Made by a program: the position numbers and the translations under genes. Below, piece after piece: positions 8,187 through 16,875 of a stretch of DNA of 64,000 bases. The notes under the pieces are model-generated. The model did not search any database. It was not told the origin of the DNA and saw only the letters and a program-made list of their open reading frames with translations. Origin of the DNA: Actinomycetes bacterium (GTDB lineage Bacteria; Actinomycetota; Actinomycetes; Actinomycetales; Micrococcaceae); the NCBI GenBank assembly GCA_023426375.1, contig JAFAAV010000051.1:1-64000 (forward strand), given 5' to 3'. How positions within the stretch are numbered: position 1 is the first letter of the stretch; every line of letters begins with the position of its first letter.

Positions 8187-8552
8187 TCACTTCCTGACCA
8201 GACCCGGCGCCTCGGCGACGGGCTCCTCGCGGCCGAACGCCGACAGCGGCGGCAGCCGCCTCGCCTGCGCGGCGACCCGCTCCGCTCCGGCGGCGATGCC
8301 GGACCGGGCACGGCGGGACAGGGTGTCCTGGAACTCGATCCCGCGCCGCGAGATCGCGCCGCCGGCCCGCGCCATCAGATCGGACGGGCGCACCCAGTCG
8401 ACCCCACGCGCTGGCTTCTCCACGTCCACGCCCTCCGCGGGCTGCTTCTCTCGGTCGACGTCGGCGGCCTGGATCGCCTCCGGCGCCATCCCCGCCTGGG
8501 GAGGCGTCTGATGGTCGTGCGGGTGCGGGTGCGGGTGCGGGTCGGTGTTCAT
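8187..8552 (-). CDS. Small protein with His-Pro repeat N-terminus
   Basis: This 121-aa protein begins MNTDPHPHPHPHDHQTPP, encoded by a hexanucleotide tandem repeat (gggtgc on the plus strand, 8519-8543). The rest is charged and helical (REKQPAEGVDVEKPARGVDW; ARAGGAISRRGIEFQDTLSRRARSG). The His run could bind divalent metal or may simply be low-complexity drift. ATG 8552 overlaps the end of the DUF2637 gene by 4 bases, supporting expression from the same operon. No family is recognised. Confidence 0.55.
   Translation of the reverse strand: MNTDPHPHPHPHDHQTPPQAGMAPEAIQAADVDREKQPAEGVDVEKPARGVDWVRPSDLMARAGGAISRRGIEFQDTLSRRARSGIAAGAERVAAQARRLPPLSAFGREEPVAEAPGLVRK
8519..8543. repeat. Hexanucleotide tandem repeat (gggtgc)n
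   Basis: About four units of gcgggt/gggtgc lie inside the 5' coding end of the small protein at 8187-8552 and encode its His-Pro repeat. Unit gain or loss would change the repeat length without shifting the frame. Confidence 0.7.
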
Positions 8553-9364
8553 GACGGTTCCTCCTCGGCATGTTCAGGTGGGATGCCGGCCCCCGGCGGA
8601 CCGGACGACTCAGCAGACACAGACACCTCGACCTCCGTGTCGGGCTGGGGCGGGCGGGGAAGCCACCGGCCCACGGTCGAGGGGTGCACATCGAGTTCGC
8701 GGGCGATCTGCTTGTTCGACCAGCCCTCCGCACGCAGCCGCGCCGCCCGCTCCCGCCGCCCCGAACCAGCCCTCACCGGAGCCGGCTCGTCGGCATCGGG
8801 CGTCCCAGGCGCGGACGCCTCGGCATCCTCGTCCTCGTGCTGCGGCGCGGGATCGTCAGGCTCCGCCGCCACGAATGCGGCCAGGGTCTCCGCCGCGACA
8901 CCGGCCGCCGGGAGGACCGGCAACGGCGCCTCGGCCTGCGTCAGCATGGCTGGTGTGGTCGTGGTGCGGGTGGAGCGGATGAGGACGACGGTCAGATGGG
9001 TGGAGGCGAGCAGCACGAGCGGGGGGACGGCGGCGACGGTCGCGGCGAGCAGGCCCGGCACGGACGCCTCGGCAGTGACGAGGGCGTGGGCGGCGTTCGC
9101 GATCACCGAGACCAGAGCGCCGCCGATGAGCAATGCCCACGGGTACCAGGCCGCGCGGTGCCCGTCGAGGGCGACGACGGCGACGGTGGCGACCACGATC
9201 AACCCATCGACCAGCAGCGGCCAGATCCATGCCTGCCCGTCCCCGATCCCGGAGCGCACGGCGAGGTCGGCCAGCGCCGTGAACGACAGCCAGAACGCGC
9301 CCGCGCCGATGAGCACGGTGCCCGACGCGGCCGTGACCACCGCCCACCCACGCCGCCGCTCCAT
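8549..9364 (-). CDS. DUF2637 membrane protein with C-terminal HTH (SpdB-like transfer protein)
   Basis: The protein is 271 aa from ATG 9364, which overlaps the primase stop as TGATG; GTG 9367 is an in-frame alternative. The N-terminal half has four transmembrane helices (about 8-30, 45-65, 75-97, 108-130), the DUF2637 architecture known from actinomycete plasmid spreading/transfer proteins (SpdB type). The C-terminal half is acidic, then a resolvase/Hin-like helix-turn-helix (ARLRAEGWSNKQIARELDV, then HPSTVGRW at about 215-245), suggesting it contacts DNA at the membrane. It probably aids intramycelial or cell-to-cell spread. Confidence 0.75.
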   Translation of the reverse strand: MERRRGWAVVTAASGTVLIGAGAFWLSFTALADLAVRSGIGDGQAWIWPLLVDGLIVVATVAVVALDGHRAAWYPWALLIGGALVSVIANAAHALVTAEASVPGLLAATVAAVPPLVLLASTHLTVVLIRSTRTTTTPAMLTQAEAPLPVLPAAGVAAETLAAFVAAEPDDPAPQHEDEDAEASAPGTPDADEPAPVRAGSGRRERAARLRAEGWSNKQIARELDVHPSTVGRWLPRPPQPDTEVEVSVSAESSGPPGAGIPPEHAEEEPS

Positions 9365-10284
9365 CACAGCCCCCTCGCAGGCGTAAGCCGCTGCTCCGGG
9401 GCCGCGTCACGTTCCGGGCTGGGGCGGGACGCCCTCGTCTCAGCGGCTGGGGCTGGTGTGCCGTGGATGCGTTTGTAGCCGGAGGTGACGGTGCGGGTGA
9501 TCTCCCGCGACCCGAAGTCGGGCTGCTCGACGGTGAGCATCGCGTCGAGCGCTTCCCGGAAGGGCACGCCTTCCTCGGCGAGCACGCACGAGGCCCAGAA
9601 CAGCTTCCGGTTCCGGTCGGTGCGTTCGGCGCCCAGCCAGTTCGCGAGCTTCTGCGGATCAGTCCGCTCCGACCGTCGCTGCGGTGTCGGGAACCTGCGC
9701 GGCGGGCGCGGTGGGATCAGGAATGTGCGCAGTGCCTGCGCGTCCAGCGCGCGGCCCGGGGTGGGGCTCATCGATGCCAGTCGGTACAGCTTCGTCTCGC
9801 CGTCGATGACCCGTCGAGAGGGCGGGGCGATGATGTAGCCGCGGTCGCCGCGGAAGTCGACCCCCGCATCCCCGGCCTGCCACGAGGCCTGTTCGGTGTC
9901 GGCAGCCGGGTAGTAGACGTGCAATCCGTCGGTCGGGGAACGCACCAGCGCTTCCCACCCGGTGACGAGTCCGGCGCGGCGCGCCCGCCGGAACGCGGCG
10001 AACCCGTCGACGCCGTGCACATCGACATCGACCACCGACACCCCGGACGCCTGCCCGGTTGGGACGCCGATGTTCGCTCCCGGGAACCGGCTCCACCACG
10101 CCTGCACCTGGCGCAGATCGGTGGTCGCGTCGTGGAAGCCATACGCGGTGATCGGGTGCTTCCCGCCCGGCGCGACCGGGAACACCGGCACCCCCGCCGC
10201 AGCGAACGCGCGGGCCGCGACCGGCAACGGCGCCTCCGGGTCGAGCCCGCTGAGCACGGTCGTGAACGCGGAGCGGGCAGCCAT
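9364..10284 (-). CDS. Bifunctional DNA primase/polymerase (prim-pol)
   Basis: The protein is 306 aa from ATG 10284 (TGATG overlap with the ArdC-like gene). The prim-pol domain is recognisable: AARAFAAAGVPVFPVAPGGKHPI (about 23-45), the metal-binding motif SVVDVDVHG (about 83-91), a histidine-containing segment SPTDGLHVYYPA, and VDFRGDRGYIIAPPS. This is the archaeo-eukaryotic primase fold common on actinobacterial plasmids and ICEs, used to prime replication or complement the transferred strand. The C-terminal 80 residues are a helical PriCT-like region (ERTDRNRKLFWASCVLAEEG). Confidence 0.85.
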   Translation of the reverse strand: MAARSAFTTVLSGLDPEAPLPVAARAFAAAGVPVFPVAPGGKHPITAYGFHDATTDLRQVQAWWSRFPGANIGVPTGQASGVSVVDVDVHGVDGFAAFRRARRAGLVTGWEALVRSPTDGLHVYYPAADTEQASWQAGDAGVDFRGDRGYIIAPPSRRVIDGETKLYRLASMSPTPGRALDAQALRTFLIPPRPPRRFPTPQRRSERTDPQKLANWLGAERTDRNRKLFWASCVLAEEGVPFREALDAMLTVEQPDFGSREITRTVTSGYKRIHGTPAPAAETRASRPSPERDAAPEQRLTPARGL

Positions 10285-11363
10285 CACAGCCCCCGCCCCA
10301 ACGCCGGCTCCAGTTCAGATTCCGCCTCCACCGCCGGCGCGACGCTGCGCTGCTCGGGGCGTTCCGGCGGGCGCCGTGGGATATCACGGTCGAGGCCGGG
10401 CGGGGTGCCGTCGGGCACCTGGATCGTGTCGAGCCTGTCGAGGATGTCGATCGCGGTCTTGCGGATACGTTCCCCGGCGGCCTGCACCACCTCGACCGGA
10501 TTCTTCCCATCCACGGCCGCCGCCCACCCGGCCACGTACGGGATCGTGTACTCGCTGGTGTCCATCCCGTGAGCAGCGCCGATCATCAATGCCACGGACT
10601 CGGCCTCGACCTCACCGATCCCGCGATGCTGGCGGGCCTCCTCGGCGTCGGGGCCGTGCATCAGCACGTGGGCGAGCTCATGCCCTTCGGTCTTCACCTG
10701 CGCGGCGTCGTCCATGTTCGTTCGCACCGCGACCTGGCGGGTCTCGAAGTTCGTCAGCCCGTTCGCGCCGCCGATCATGCCCTCGTGCGGCACCCACAGC
10801 AGCTCGAACCCCTCCGCCTCGATCCGCCCCGCCAACCCCTCGCGCAGCCCCGCCGGCGCCTCCCCGGTCAACAGCCGCGGCTCCGGCTTCTCGGGGAGCG
10901 GGTCGCCGGTCGTCTGGGAAACATCCCAGACATAGGCCGGGCGTACCCCGACCATCTTCGAGCGCACCGTCTCGCCGGGCTTGGGCTTCTCACCCCGGTT
11001 CAGGCGCCGCCACGAGGCGGGATCGGAGGGGTTCGCCGAGGCGAATCTCCCCGTCACAGGGGCGAGGATCTGGTACCCGGGCTGGCCCTTCTCGACCTGG
11101 CGGCCGAGCTGCTGCCACTGCTTGTACCCGGCGACATAGGTCGGGAACGGCTCCGGGACCCGGCCCCGCTCGAACGCGGCCTGATGCTGTTCCCAGATCA
11201 GCAGGACGTTGTTGAACGACCGCGACCGGAACCGCGCGGCGAACCGCAGCGCATCGGCCCAGTCGTCCCCGGTGACCAACCGCTCGACCGCGCCGGTGAG
11301 CTTCTCGTGGAGCTCGTCGAGCTTCGCCTCCCGCTGGTGGCGGGTTTCCTCCCTCGTCGCCAT
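10284..11363 (-). CDS. ArdC-like antirestriction protein with ImmA/IrrE-type metallopeptidase domain
   Basis: This 359-aa protein has an N-terminal ArdC ssDNA-binding domain (about 1-130; FRSRSFNNVLLIWEQ, TYVAGYKQWQQLGRQVEKGQPG). A metallopeptidase domain follows with the zinc motif GHELAHVLMH (about 228-237) and a downstream glutamate helix EVEAESVALMI. Such proteins protect incoming single-stranded DNA from host restriction during conjugation. It is the first gene of the leftward transfer operon (11363 to 3502) and its stop overlaps the primase start. A role early after transfer is inferred. Confidence 0.85.
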   Translation of the reverse strand: MATREETRHQREAKLDELHEKLTGAVERLVTGDDWADALRFAARFRSRSFNNVLLIWEQHQAAFERGRVPEPFPTYVAGYKQWQQLGRQVEKGQPGYQILAPVTGRFASANPSDPASWRRLNRGEKPKPGETVRSKMVGVRPAYVWDVSQTTGDPLPEKPEPRLLTGEAPAGLREGLAGRIEAEGFELLWVPHEGMIGGANGLTNFETRQVAVRTNMDDAAQVKTEGHELAHVLMHGPDAEEARQHRGIGEVEAESVALMIGAAHGMDTSEYTIPYVAGWAAAVDGKNPVEVVQAAGERIRKTAIDILDRLDTIQVPDGTPPGLDRDIPRRPPERPEQRSVAPAVEAESELEPALGRGL

Positions 11364-11610
11364 CGTCGGCCTCCTCTCAGCAGGCCAGCCGAGGGGTGGC
11401 GACTGGGCCTTGCACCTGCGAGGTGAGCCAGGAGCTTCCGGCGAGTCAGACGGTCAGCGAACAGCGAGGGTCGGTAGCTTGGCCGTCAGGAACGCGGCGG
11501 CACCTGACGTGGACCCACTGGACTACCAGCGCTCCCGTGCGCATGGGGCGGCGAGGGGCGAAGTCCGATCCGACACCGGACGAAATGAGGATTTACCGGA
11601 CGGGCCGCCG

Positions 11611-12588
11611 CTACAGCAGTTGATCCGCGCAGACGGGGCGCATTGCCCGGTAACGGCTCGGACTAAGCCCGGTGTGCTCGATGAACGCCTCCGTTGCCCG
11701 CGACCGGCTCGACCAGCCGACACGCCGACCGGCGGCAGCGACGGGCAGGTCGGTCTCGCGCAGCAGCCGCGCCATCTCCTGCACGCGCAGCATGGTGAGG
11801 TACGCGATCGGCGTCTTCCCGAACGCCTCCGCGAACACCCGCGTCAACTGCTGCGGGGACAGTCGCACCGTCTCGGCGAGCTCGCCCAGCGTCCAAGGGT
11901 GCGCGACGTTCTCGTGGAGGGCTTCGCGCGCAAGCATCGCCTCACGGCGCAGCGGCGCGAACCGCCGAGTACGCGGCAGCACGGGGCGCGAGCGTGCGCG
12001 CTGCAGCGGCGTTAACCGCACCGGGGAGATACGGATATAGGGGGCAAGGACATCCATCACGGCGAACCAGAGCGCCTGCAACCGGTTGAAACGCCGCGGG
12101 AAACAGCCCTCGACGCTCAGCGAGACCATCTCATCCAGCCACGGCACCACCAGGCCCGCGCGGTCCCGGCCCAGACGCAGGACCTGCGCCGGCTCGGAGT
12201 AGACCTTCTCCGCAAACCCTTGCGCGTCGAGCCGATCGTGCAGGACCGTCGAGTGCTGCCAGAAGAACTGATCGAGCGCGAAGTCCGTATCGACGTAGAT
12301 CGCAGTGACCGTGACCAGTTCTTCGGGCTCGGCGCTGAACAACACGTTCGGGCCGATCAGGACCGCATCACCGACCCCGACCACCTGATGCCCGAACTCG
12401 CTGAACACGATTGCCGACCCCGACCTGACGAACGCGATCATGAGACAGTCGTAGAGCAGCGGTCCGACCGGGCGATGGATCGAACGCGTCCGAGCAACCA
12501 GCGGAACAAGCCCTTGCGCACGACAAGAGTGTCCAGCGGCCTCGGGAACCGCTGGACACTCCTGTTGTGCCGCGTCCGGTCTGCTCAC
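11611..12588 (-). CDS. AraC-family transcriptional regulator (copy A)
   Basis: This 325-aa protein has an AraC-binding-like N-terminal domain (VGPLLYDCLMIAFVRSGSAI) and a C-terminal double helix-turn-helix of about 100 residues (WTLGELAETVRLSPQQLTRV through GLSPSRYRAMRP). It is closely similar over nearly its whole length to the protein at 22372-23283; DNA identity in the 3' half is also high. The 5' coding end contains a 53-base palindrome (12518-12570), absent from the paralog, that inserts about 18 residues near the start, so either the N-terminus is altered or the true start lies downstream. It is co-directional with the MFS gene upstream. The inducer is unknown. Confidence 0.75.
   Translation of the reverse strand: MSRPDAAQQECPAVPEAAGHSCRAQGLVPLVARTRSIHRPVGPLLYDCLMIAFVRSGSAIVFSEFGHQVVGVGDAVLIGPNVLFSAEPEELVTVTAIYVDTDFALDQFFWQHSTVLHDRLDAQGFAEKVYSEPAQVLRLGRDRAGLVVPWLDEMVSLSVEGCFPRRFNRLQALWFAVMDVLAPYIRISPVRLTPLQRARSRPVLPRTRRFAPLRREAMLAREALHENVAHPWTLGELAETVRLSPQQLTRVFAEAFGKTPIAYLTMLRVQEMARLLRETDLPVAAAGRRVGWSSRSRATEAFIEHTGLSPSRYRAMRPVCADQLL
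12518..12570. repeat. 53-base inverted repeat inside the 5' end of araC copy A
   Basis: Two 22-base arms (12518-12539 and 12549-12570) are complementary except at two positions, around a 9-base loop; the innermost 13 bases (GAGTGTCCAGCGG) pair perfectly. The paralogous gene at 22372 lacks it. It could be a small palindromic insertion, an attenuator hairpin or a protein-binding site. No T-run follows, so a terminator is unlikely. Confidence 0.7.
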
Positions 12589-12618
12589 GAAGCTTGACCA
12601 CGTGGCGAGGTACTCCGG

Positions 12619-14139
12619 TCAACCACCACGGCTGTCCGCTGCCTTGCGGGTCTTCGGGATCCAGCGCAGCGCGAGCAGACCGAGCGCTGCGCTGAGCACG
12701 GCTGCGATGCTCACAGCGACATGCAGGCCGTTGAGAAACGCCGACTTGGCTTGCTCGATCACCGTGAAAGGGATGTTCCGGTCGAGCGTCTCGTCCAGGG
12801 TGGGGGCGAGGTCAGGACCCGCGAGCCGGAAGACCAGCGCCGCGGTGGAACCGAGAAGTGCGATGCCGAGAGCGTTGCCGATCTCGTTCGAGGTCTCGGC
12901 GATCGCGCCGGCCGATCCTGCCCGGTTCGCAGGGACGGCGGCAACCGCGGTGTCAGCGACGAGCGCGAAGGAGATGCCGTAGCCGACACCTGCGACAACG
13001 GTGGAGGCGATGAACCAGCCGATACCGCCGCTGATCGTGGTCGCCAAAAGTAGGGCAAGGCCCGTGGCCATCGAGAAGTGGCAGAGCACGAGCGCGCTGC
13101 GGCCGCCGATCCGCTCGGTGATCTTCGGTGTGACGATGCACACCACAGTGAGCACGGCTGCCCCGGGGAGGGCGAGCAGAGCTGCGGTGAGCACAGGCAG
13201 GCCGAGCACGGACTGCAGATAGATGCCGGTGAGGTAAGCGGCGGCCGACCAGGCGAAGAGCGAGAGGACACCGGTGATGATCGCGACAGTGAACACCCGT
13301 TCGCGGAACAGGGTCACGTCAACAAGCGGGTACTCCAGCTTTCGTTGCCGCAGGATGAACCAGGTCAACACCAAGGCGCCTGCGACACCGAACGCCGCGA
13401 CCGACCAAGACGGGCCGTAAGCGGCCAGCTCCTTGACCCCATACACCGCTGAGAGGAGCCCTCCGGCCGAGAGCACGATGCTGAGCAGATCGACTCTGCC
13501 GGGCCGGGTGGCCCTGACCTCGCGCAGCAGGAACGGGGCGGCAGCCAGGAAGATCACGACAACGGGCAGGTTGATGAGGAACACCGATCCCCACTCGAAG
13601 CGGCTCAGCAGGAGTCCGCCAATGACCGGTCCGACGGCGAACCCAGTGGCAAACGTTGCGGCGAAGATCCCGATGGCCTGGGAGCGTTGCCGGGGGTTGG
13701 CGAACAGTTCGCTCAGCACCGCGAGTCCCGACGGGAGCAGGGTGGCCCCGCCGAGACCCATGAGGGCTCGGAACCCGATCAGCCACTCCGGCGAGGTCGA
13801 GAACGCTGCGCCAGCCGATCCGAGGCCGAACACGATGGCGCCAATCATGAGCAGTTTGAGCCTGCCGAAGCGGTCACCGAGGTTGCCGAACGCGATCAGC
13901 AAGGATCCGACCGCGAACCCGTAGATGTCGAGAATCCAAAGCGCCTGGTCCGCCGTCGGGGCGAGGGCGTGCGTGATGGTCGGCATCGTCAGGAACAAGA
14001 TCGAGCCGTCCATCGATACCAGCAGCACCGGGCCGAGCACGACCAACAGCCCGAGCCATGAGCGTCGGTCTGCGCGCACCTGCTCGGGCGGTGGTGAAAC
14101 GGAAGGATCGGAGGACAGGCTGTGGAATGCTTCGTTCAT
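12619..14139 (-). CDS. MFS drug/proton antiporter, 14-TM DHA2 (EmrB/QacA) type
   Basis: The protein is 506 aa from ATG 14139; the open frame continues upstream to 15516 but that extension has no membrane-transporter character and lies over the divergent regulator, so it is rejected. Features are MDGSILFLTMPTI in TM1 (the acidic motif D1 of DHA2 pumps), GNLGDRFGRLK (motif A) and GPVIGGLLL (motif C, antiporter signature), with fourteen hydrophobic segments. It probably exports toxic compounds at the expense of the proton gradient. An XRE-type regulator is divergent across a 102-base interval carrying a palindrome, so it is likely substrate-inducible. Confidence 0.88.
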   Translation of the reverse strand: MNEAFHSLSSDPSVSPPPEQVRADRRSWLGLLVVLGPVLLVSMDGSILFLTMPTITHALAPTADQALWILDIYGFAVGSLLIAFGNLGDRFGRLKLLMIGAIVFGLGSAGAAFSTSPEWLIGFRALMGLGGATLLPSGLAVLSELFANPRQRSQAIGIFAATFATGFAVGPVIGGLLLSRFEWGSVFLINLPVVVIFLAAAPFLLREVRATRPGRVDLLSIVLSAGGLLSAVYGVKELAAYGPSWSVAAFGVAGALVLTWFILRQRKLEYPLVDVTLFRERVFTVAIITGVLSLFAWSAAAYLTGIYLQSVLGLPVLTAALLALPGAAVLTVVCIVTPKITERIGGRSALVLCHFSMATGLALLLATTISGGIGWFIASTVVAGVGYGISFALVADTAVAAVPANRAGSAGAIAETSNEIGNALGIALLGSTAALVFRLAGPDLAPTLDETLDRNIPFTVIEQAKSAFLNGLHVAVSIAAVLSAALGLLALRWIPKTRKAADSRGG

Positions 14140-14192
14140 GCCATCGATCCTTGGCGGGCGGCCGAGGTCCAGCCAGAGCCCTGCGATGGGTA

Positions 14193-14205
14193 CACCTGAC
14201 AGGTG
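14193..14205. promoter_or_regulatory. Putative operator between MFS gene and XRE regulator
   Basis: Perfect palindrome CACCTG-A-CAGGTG in the divergent promoter region, 37 bases before the regulator start. It is a natural candidate site for the XRE/MmyB-type protein at 14242 to repress both genes. Confidence 0.45.
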
Positions 14206-14241
14206 CAGGCGGCCGGGTGGATCGCTGGTTAGCCTGGTGAT

Positions 14242-15072
14242 ATGCCGACCGAGACCCTGGGCGTGTTCCTCAAAACCCGCCGCGACCGCGTCACCCCCGA
14301 GGATGCCGGTCTGCACTCGTACGGCACCACGCGCCGAGTACCGGGTCTGCGGCGTGAAGAACTCGCGCAGCTCGCCGGCGTATCCGTGGGGTACTACACG
14401 CGACTGGAGCAGGATCAATCCGGCACCGCCTCCCCGCAGGTGCTCGACGCCCTCGCCCGCGTCCTCCGCCTGGACGAAGCCGAGACGACCCATCTGCACA
14501 ACCTCGCACACCGCTCCGGCCTCTCCCGGCTCAGCAGGCCAGAACCGGAAATCCTCGCGCCACGCGTCTCGGCGCTCCTGTCCTCGCTGGGCGAGAGCGT
14601 GCCCGCCATCGTGCTTGGCAGGCGCGGTGACGTGCTCGCCTGGAACCGCGCCGGGCACGCGCTCATGGCCGAACACCTCGACTACGACGCTCCGAGCCAC
14701 CCGGAGACGCGGCCCTCGATCCCGCGCATGTTCTTCCTCGACCCATTGCACCGCGACCTCTACCGGAACTGGGACGAGCTGGCCCGCATCCACATCGGAT
14801 ACCTCCGCCTCACCTCCGGCCGCTACCCGGACGACGCGAAGCTCGCCGAACTCATCGGCGAACTCACCATGCACAGCCCCGACTTCGCCGCGCTCTGGGC
14901 CACCGGCGACGTCGCCGACTGCACCACCGGCCCGATGCACCTCCAACACCCCACCATCGGCGCGGTCCACATCGACTACCAGGTCTGGCTCCAACCCGAC
15001 AGCCCCGACCACCGCCTGGAGATCTACACGGCCAGCGACAACGCTTCGCGTGACGCGTTGCGCCTTCTGTAG
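14242..15072 (+). CDS. XRE-family regulator with MmyB-like ligand-binding domain
   Basis: This 276-aa protein has an N-terminal helix-turn-helix (RVPGLRREELAQLAGVSVGY to YYTRLEQ, about 33-60) followed by the MmyB-like domain (VLGRRGDVLAWNRAGHALM; SGRYPDDAKLAELIGEL; HPTIGAVHIDYQVWLQP), which in this family binds fatty-acid-like or other hydrophobic ligands. The start is ATG 14242 with only a weak ribosome-binding site, so the message could be leaderless. It is divergent from the MFS pump and probably controls it. A small palindrome, TCCTCAC-AC-GTGAGGA at 15083-15098, follows the gene. Confidence 0.88.
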   Translation: MPTETLGVFLKTRRDRVTPEDAGLHSYGTTRRVPGLRREELAQLAGVSVGYYTRLEQDQSGTASPQVLDALARVLRLDEAETTHLHNLAHRSGLSRLSRPEPEILAPRVSALLSSLGESVPAIVLGRRGDVLAWNRAGHALMAEHLDYDAPSHPETRPSIPRMFFLDPLHRDLYRNWDELARIHIGYLRLTSGRYPDDAKLAELIGELTMHSPDFAALWATGDVADCTTGPMHLQHPTIGAVHIDYQVWLQPDSPDHRLEIYTASDNASRDALRLL

Positions 15073-15217
15073 CGAGGAGAGATCCTCACACGTGAGGACG
15101 GAGCCCCTGGAAGTGCGTGGAACTAACAACCACGCGCGGTGGGAAAATAGCTTCCCCTGACCAGTAGTTTTGCGTGTGCGCCAAGAATCTACGCGCTCGG
15201 AGAGTTTCAGAATTGCC

Positions 15218-15874
15218 TCACGAATGCGGCTGGGACTTCGTGATGACGGTGAAGTGTAGGTCGTCGCCGGGCTGTTCGAGTTCATCGAGCACGGCGATCG
15301 CGAAGTCCGGTGCGGTGATGCGCGACGCCCCTTTCGCGTCGGTGAGCAGCGTGGTCGTGCCGCGCTGATAGCTACCGCTGCGATCGCCTGGCTCGAAGAT
15401 GGCGGGCGGGCTGAGGTAGACCCACCCGGTGTAGGAGTGTTCCTGGCAAGTGCGGAACTGGGCGAGGCTGGCCTGCGCGATGGACTTCCACGCTTCGGGA
15501 ACATAGTCGGAGTCATCGATCAGCAGCCGCTCGGGGTGGTGCGGTGAGCGCAGGGGCGCGGAGCCGCCCACGATGAGCAGGCGCGTACCGTGTTGGGCTG
15601 CTGCATCGAGGACTCCGCGCGTCAGCAGCGCGAGCCGGTTTTCCTCGCCAGGGGCGAGGCGGATGGTGAGTACAGCGGCGTCGACATCGGCCAGCACGGC
15701 GTCTACGGCATCCGGGTCGGCTACGTCGACTTTGCGTACCGACAGGCGTTCCTTGTGTGCGTTCGCGGTGGTTGGGTGGCGGGAGGCTGCGATGACGTCG
15801 TGTCCTCGGGTGAGGGCTTCGGAGACGATGGCGCTTCCGGCCATGCCGGTCGCGCCGAATACGGCGATTCTCAT
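15218..15874 (-). CDS. NAD(P)-binding epimerase/NmrA-like protein
   Basis: The protein is 218 aa from ATG 15874, which overlaps the EamA stop by 4 bases (ATGA). It has a Rossmann motif GATGMAGS at residues 7-14 and is related to the protein at 794-1444 (similar start VFGATG..GS.IV.EAL.RGH and similar C-terminal D.A.A.LDE.E). The probable role is an NADP-dependent reductase or sensor of the same type; the substrate is unknown. It is co-transcribed with the EamA transporter and probably regulated by the divergent LysR protein. Confidence 0.82.
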   Translation of the reverse strand: MRIAVFGATGMAGSAIVSEALTRGHDVIAASRHPTTANAHKERLSVRKVDVADPDAVDAVLADVDAAVLTIRLAPGEENRLALLTRGVLDAAAQHGTRLLIVGGSAPLRSPHHPERLLIDDSDYVPEAWKSIAQASLAQFRTCQEHSYTGWVYLSPPAIFEPGDRSGSYQRGTTTLLTDAKGASRITAPDFAIAVLDELEQPGDDLHFTVITKSQPHS

Positions 15875-16797
15875 GATGGGATCCGTGCTTTCTGTTTCGG
15901 GGACGGGAGCTGGCCCGCGACCATCGCGATGAGCGCGAGAGCGAAGCCGAGGAGCTGGACGAGGGTGAGGGCTTCTCCGGCGATCAGGGCGCCGAGGATC
16001 GCGGCTACGAGCGGGGAGAGCAGGCCGAGCAGTGCGGTCGCCGTGACCGGGAGGCGGCGGATGCCTGCGAACCAGATCGTGTAGGTGATGAGCGCTCCAA
16101 CGATGCCGAGCCAGGCGTAACCGAGCCAGGCGGTGCCGTCGATGCCGGGCGGTACGCCGTCGATGAGCAGCGCGGGCAGCAGGAGCACGAGACCGGCGGC
16201 GGTGAGCTGCCATCCGGCGAGACCGACCGGGGAGACTCCCTCGGGGCGGCCCCATTTCTTCGTGAGCACGACACCGGTGCCCATCGACGCCGCACCCCCG
16301 AGCCCGGCGAGGATGCCGATGGGTGACATCGCCGCGTCCGGGCCGAGGACGACGAGGGCGACGCCGGTCATCCCGAGTACGCCCCAAGACACGCGCCAGA
16401 CCGACAGCTTCTCGTGCAGGATCGCCACGGCCAGGAACGCGATCACGATCGGCTGCGCCGCGCCGAGGGTGGCGGCGACGCCGCCGGGGAGCTCCTGGGC
16501 GGCGAGGAACAGCAGCGGGAAGAACGCGCCCATGTTCAGGGTGCCGAGCACGAGGCTCTTCCACCACCAGGAACCGCGCGGCAGTTGCCGGGCAATCAGG
16601 AGCGCGATCAGTCCTGCCGGGAGCGAACGCATCATCGCCGCGAACAGCGGATGGTCCTCGGGCAGCATGTGCGTGGTGACGATGTAGGTCGTGCCCCACA
16701 CCATCGGAACGATCGAGGTCAGCGCTGTCCACCCCACGCGATTCGGAGTTTCTGCCGGAGCACTCTGCGGCGCCGAGGCAGGAGTCGTGGTGGTCAT
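15871..16797 (-). CDS. EamA/DMT-family transporter
   Basis: This 308-aa protein has ten hydrophobic helices in two EamA repeats (about 25-155 and 168-298), with WGTTYIVTTHMLP in TM1 and GALITYTIWFAGIRRLPVTATALLGLLSP in the second repeat. DMT proteins export amino acids and small metabolites or toxic compounds; the substrate is not determined by motif. It is the first gene of a two-gene unit with the NAD(P)-binding protein and faces a LysR regulator. Confidence 0.85.
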   Translation of the reverse strand: MTTTTPASAPQSAPAETPNRVGWTALTSIVPMVWGTTYIVTTHMLPEDHPLFAAMMRSLPAGLIALLIARQLPRGSWWWKSLVLGTLNMGAFFPLLFLAAQELPGGVAATLGAAQPIVIAFLAVAILHEKLSVWRVSWGVLGMTGVALVVLGPDAAMSPIGILAGLGGAASMGTGVVLTKKWGRPEGVSPVGLAGWQLTAAGLVLLLPALLIDGVPPGIDGTAWLGYAWLGIVGALITYTIWFAGIRRLPVTATALLGLLSPLVAAILGALIAGEALTLVQLLGFALALIAMVAGQLPSPKQKARIPS

Positions 16798-16875
16798 GCA
16801 TCCATCGTCGACCGATCCCGGCTATGAGTCCAACAGGTTGTTGCCATCGCAGTAATGCACTGAAACCATAGCTAG

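Noticed and set aside
8519..8543. CRISPR-like short repeat
   Set aside because: Simple hexanucleotide tandem without spacers, explained by His-Pro codons. No CRISPR array was seen anywhere in the window.
14140..15516. Upstream extension of the MFS reading frame to a 965-aa protein
   Set aside because: The extra part has no transporter-like or conserved sequence and runs antisense through the XRE/MmyB regulator; ATG 14139 fits the family start.
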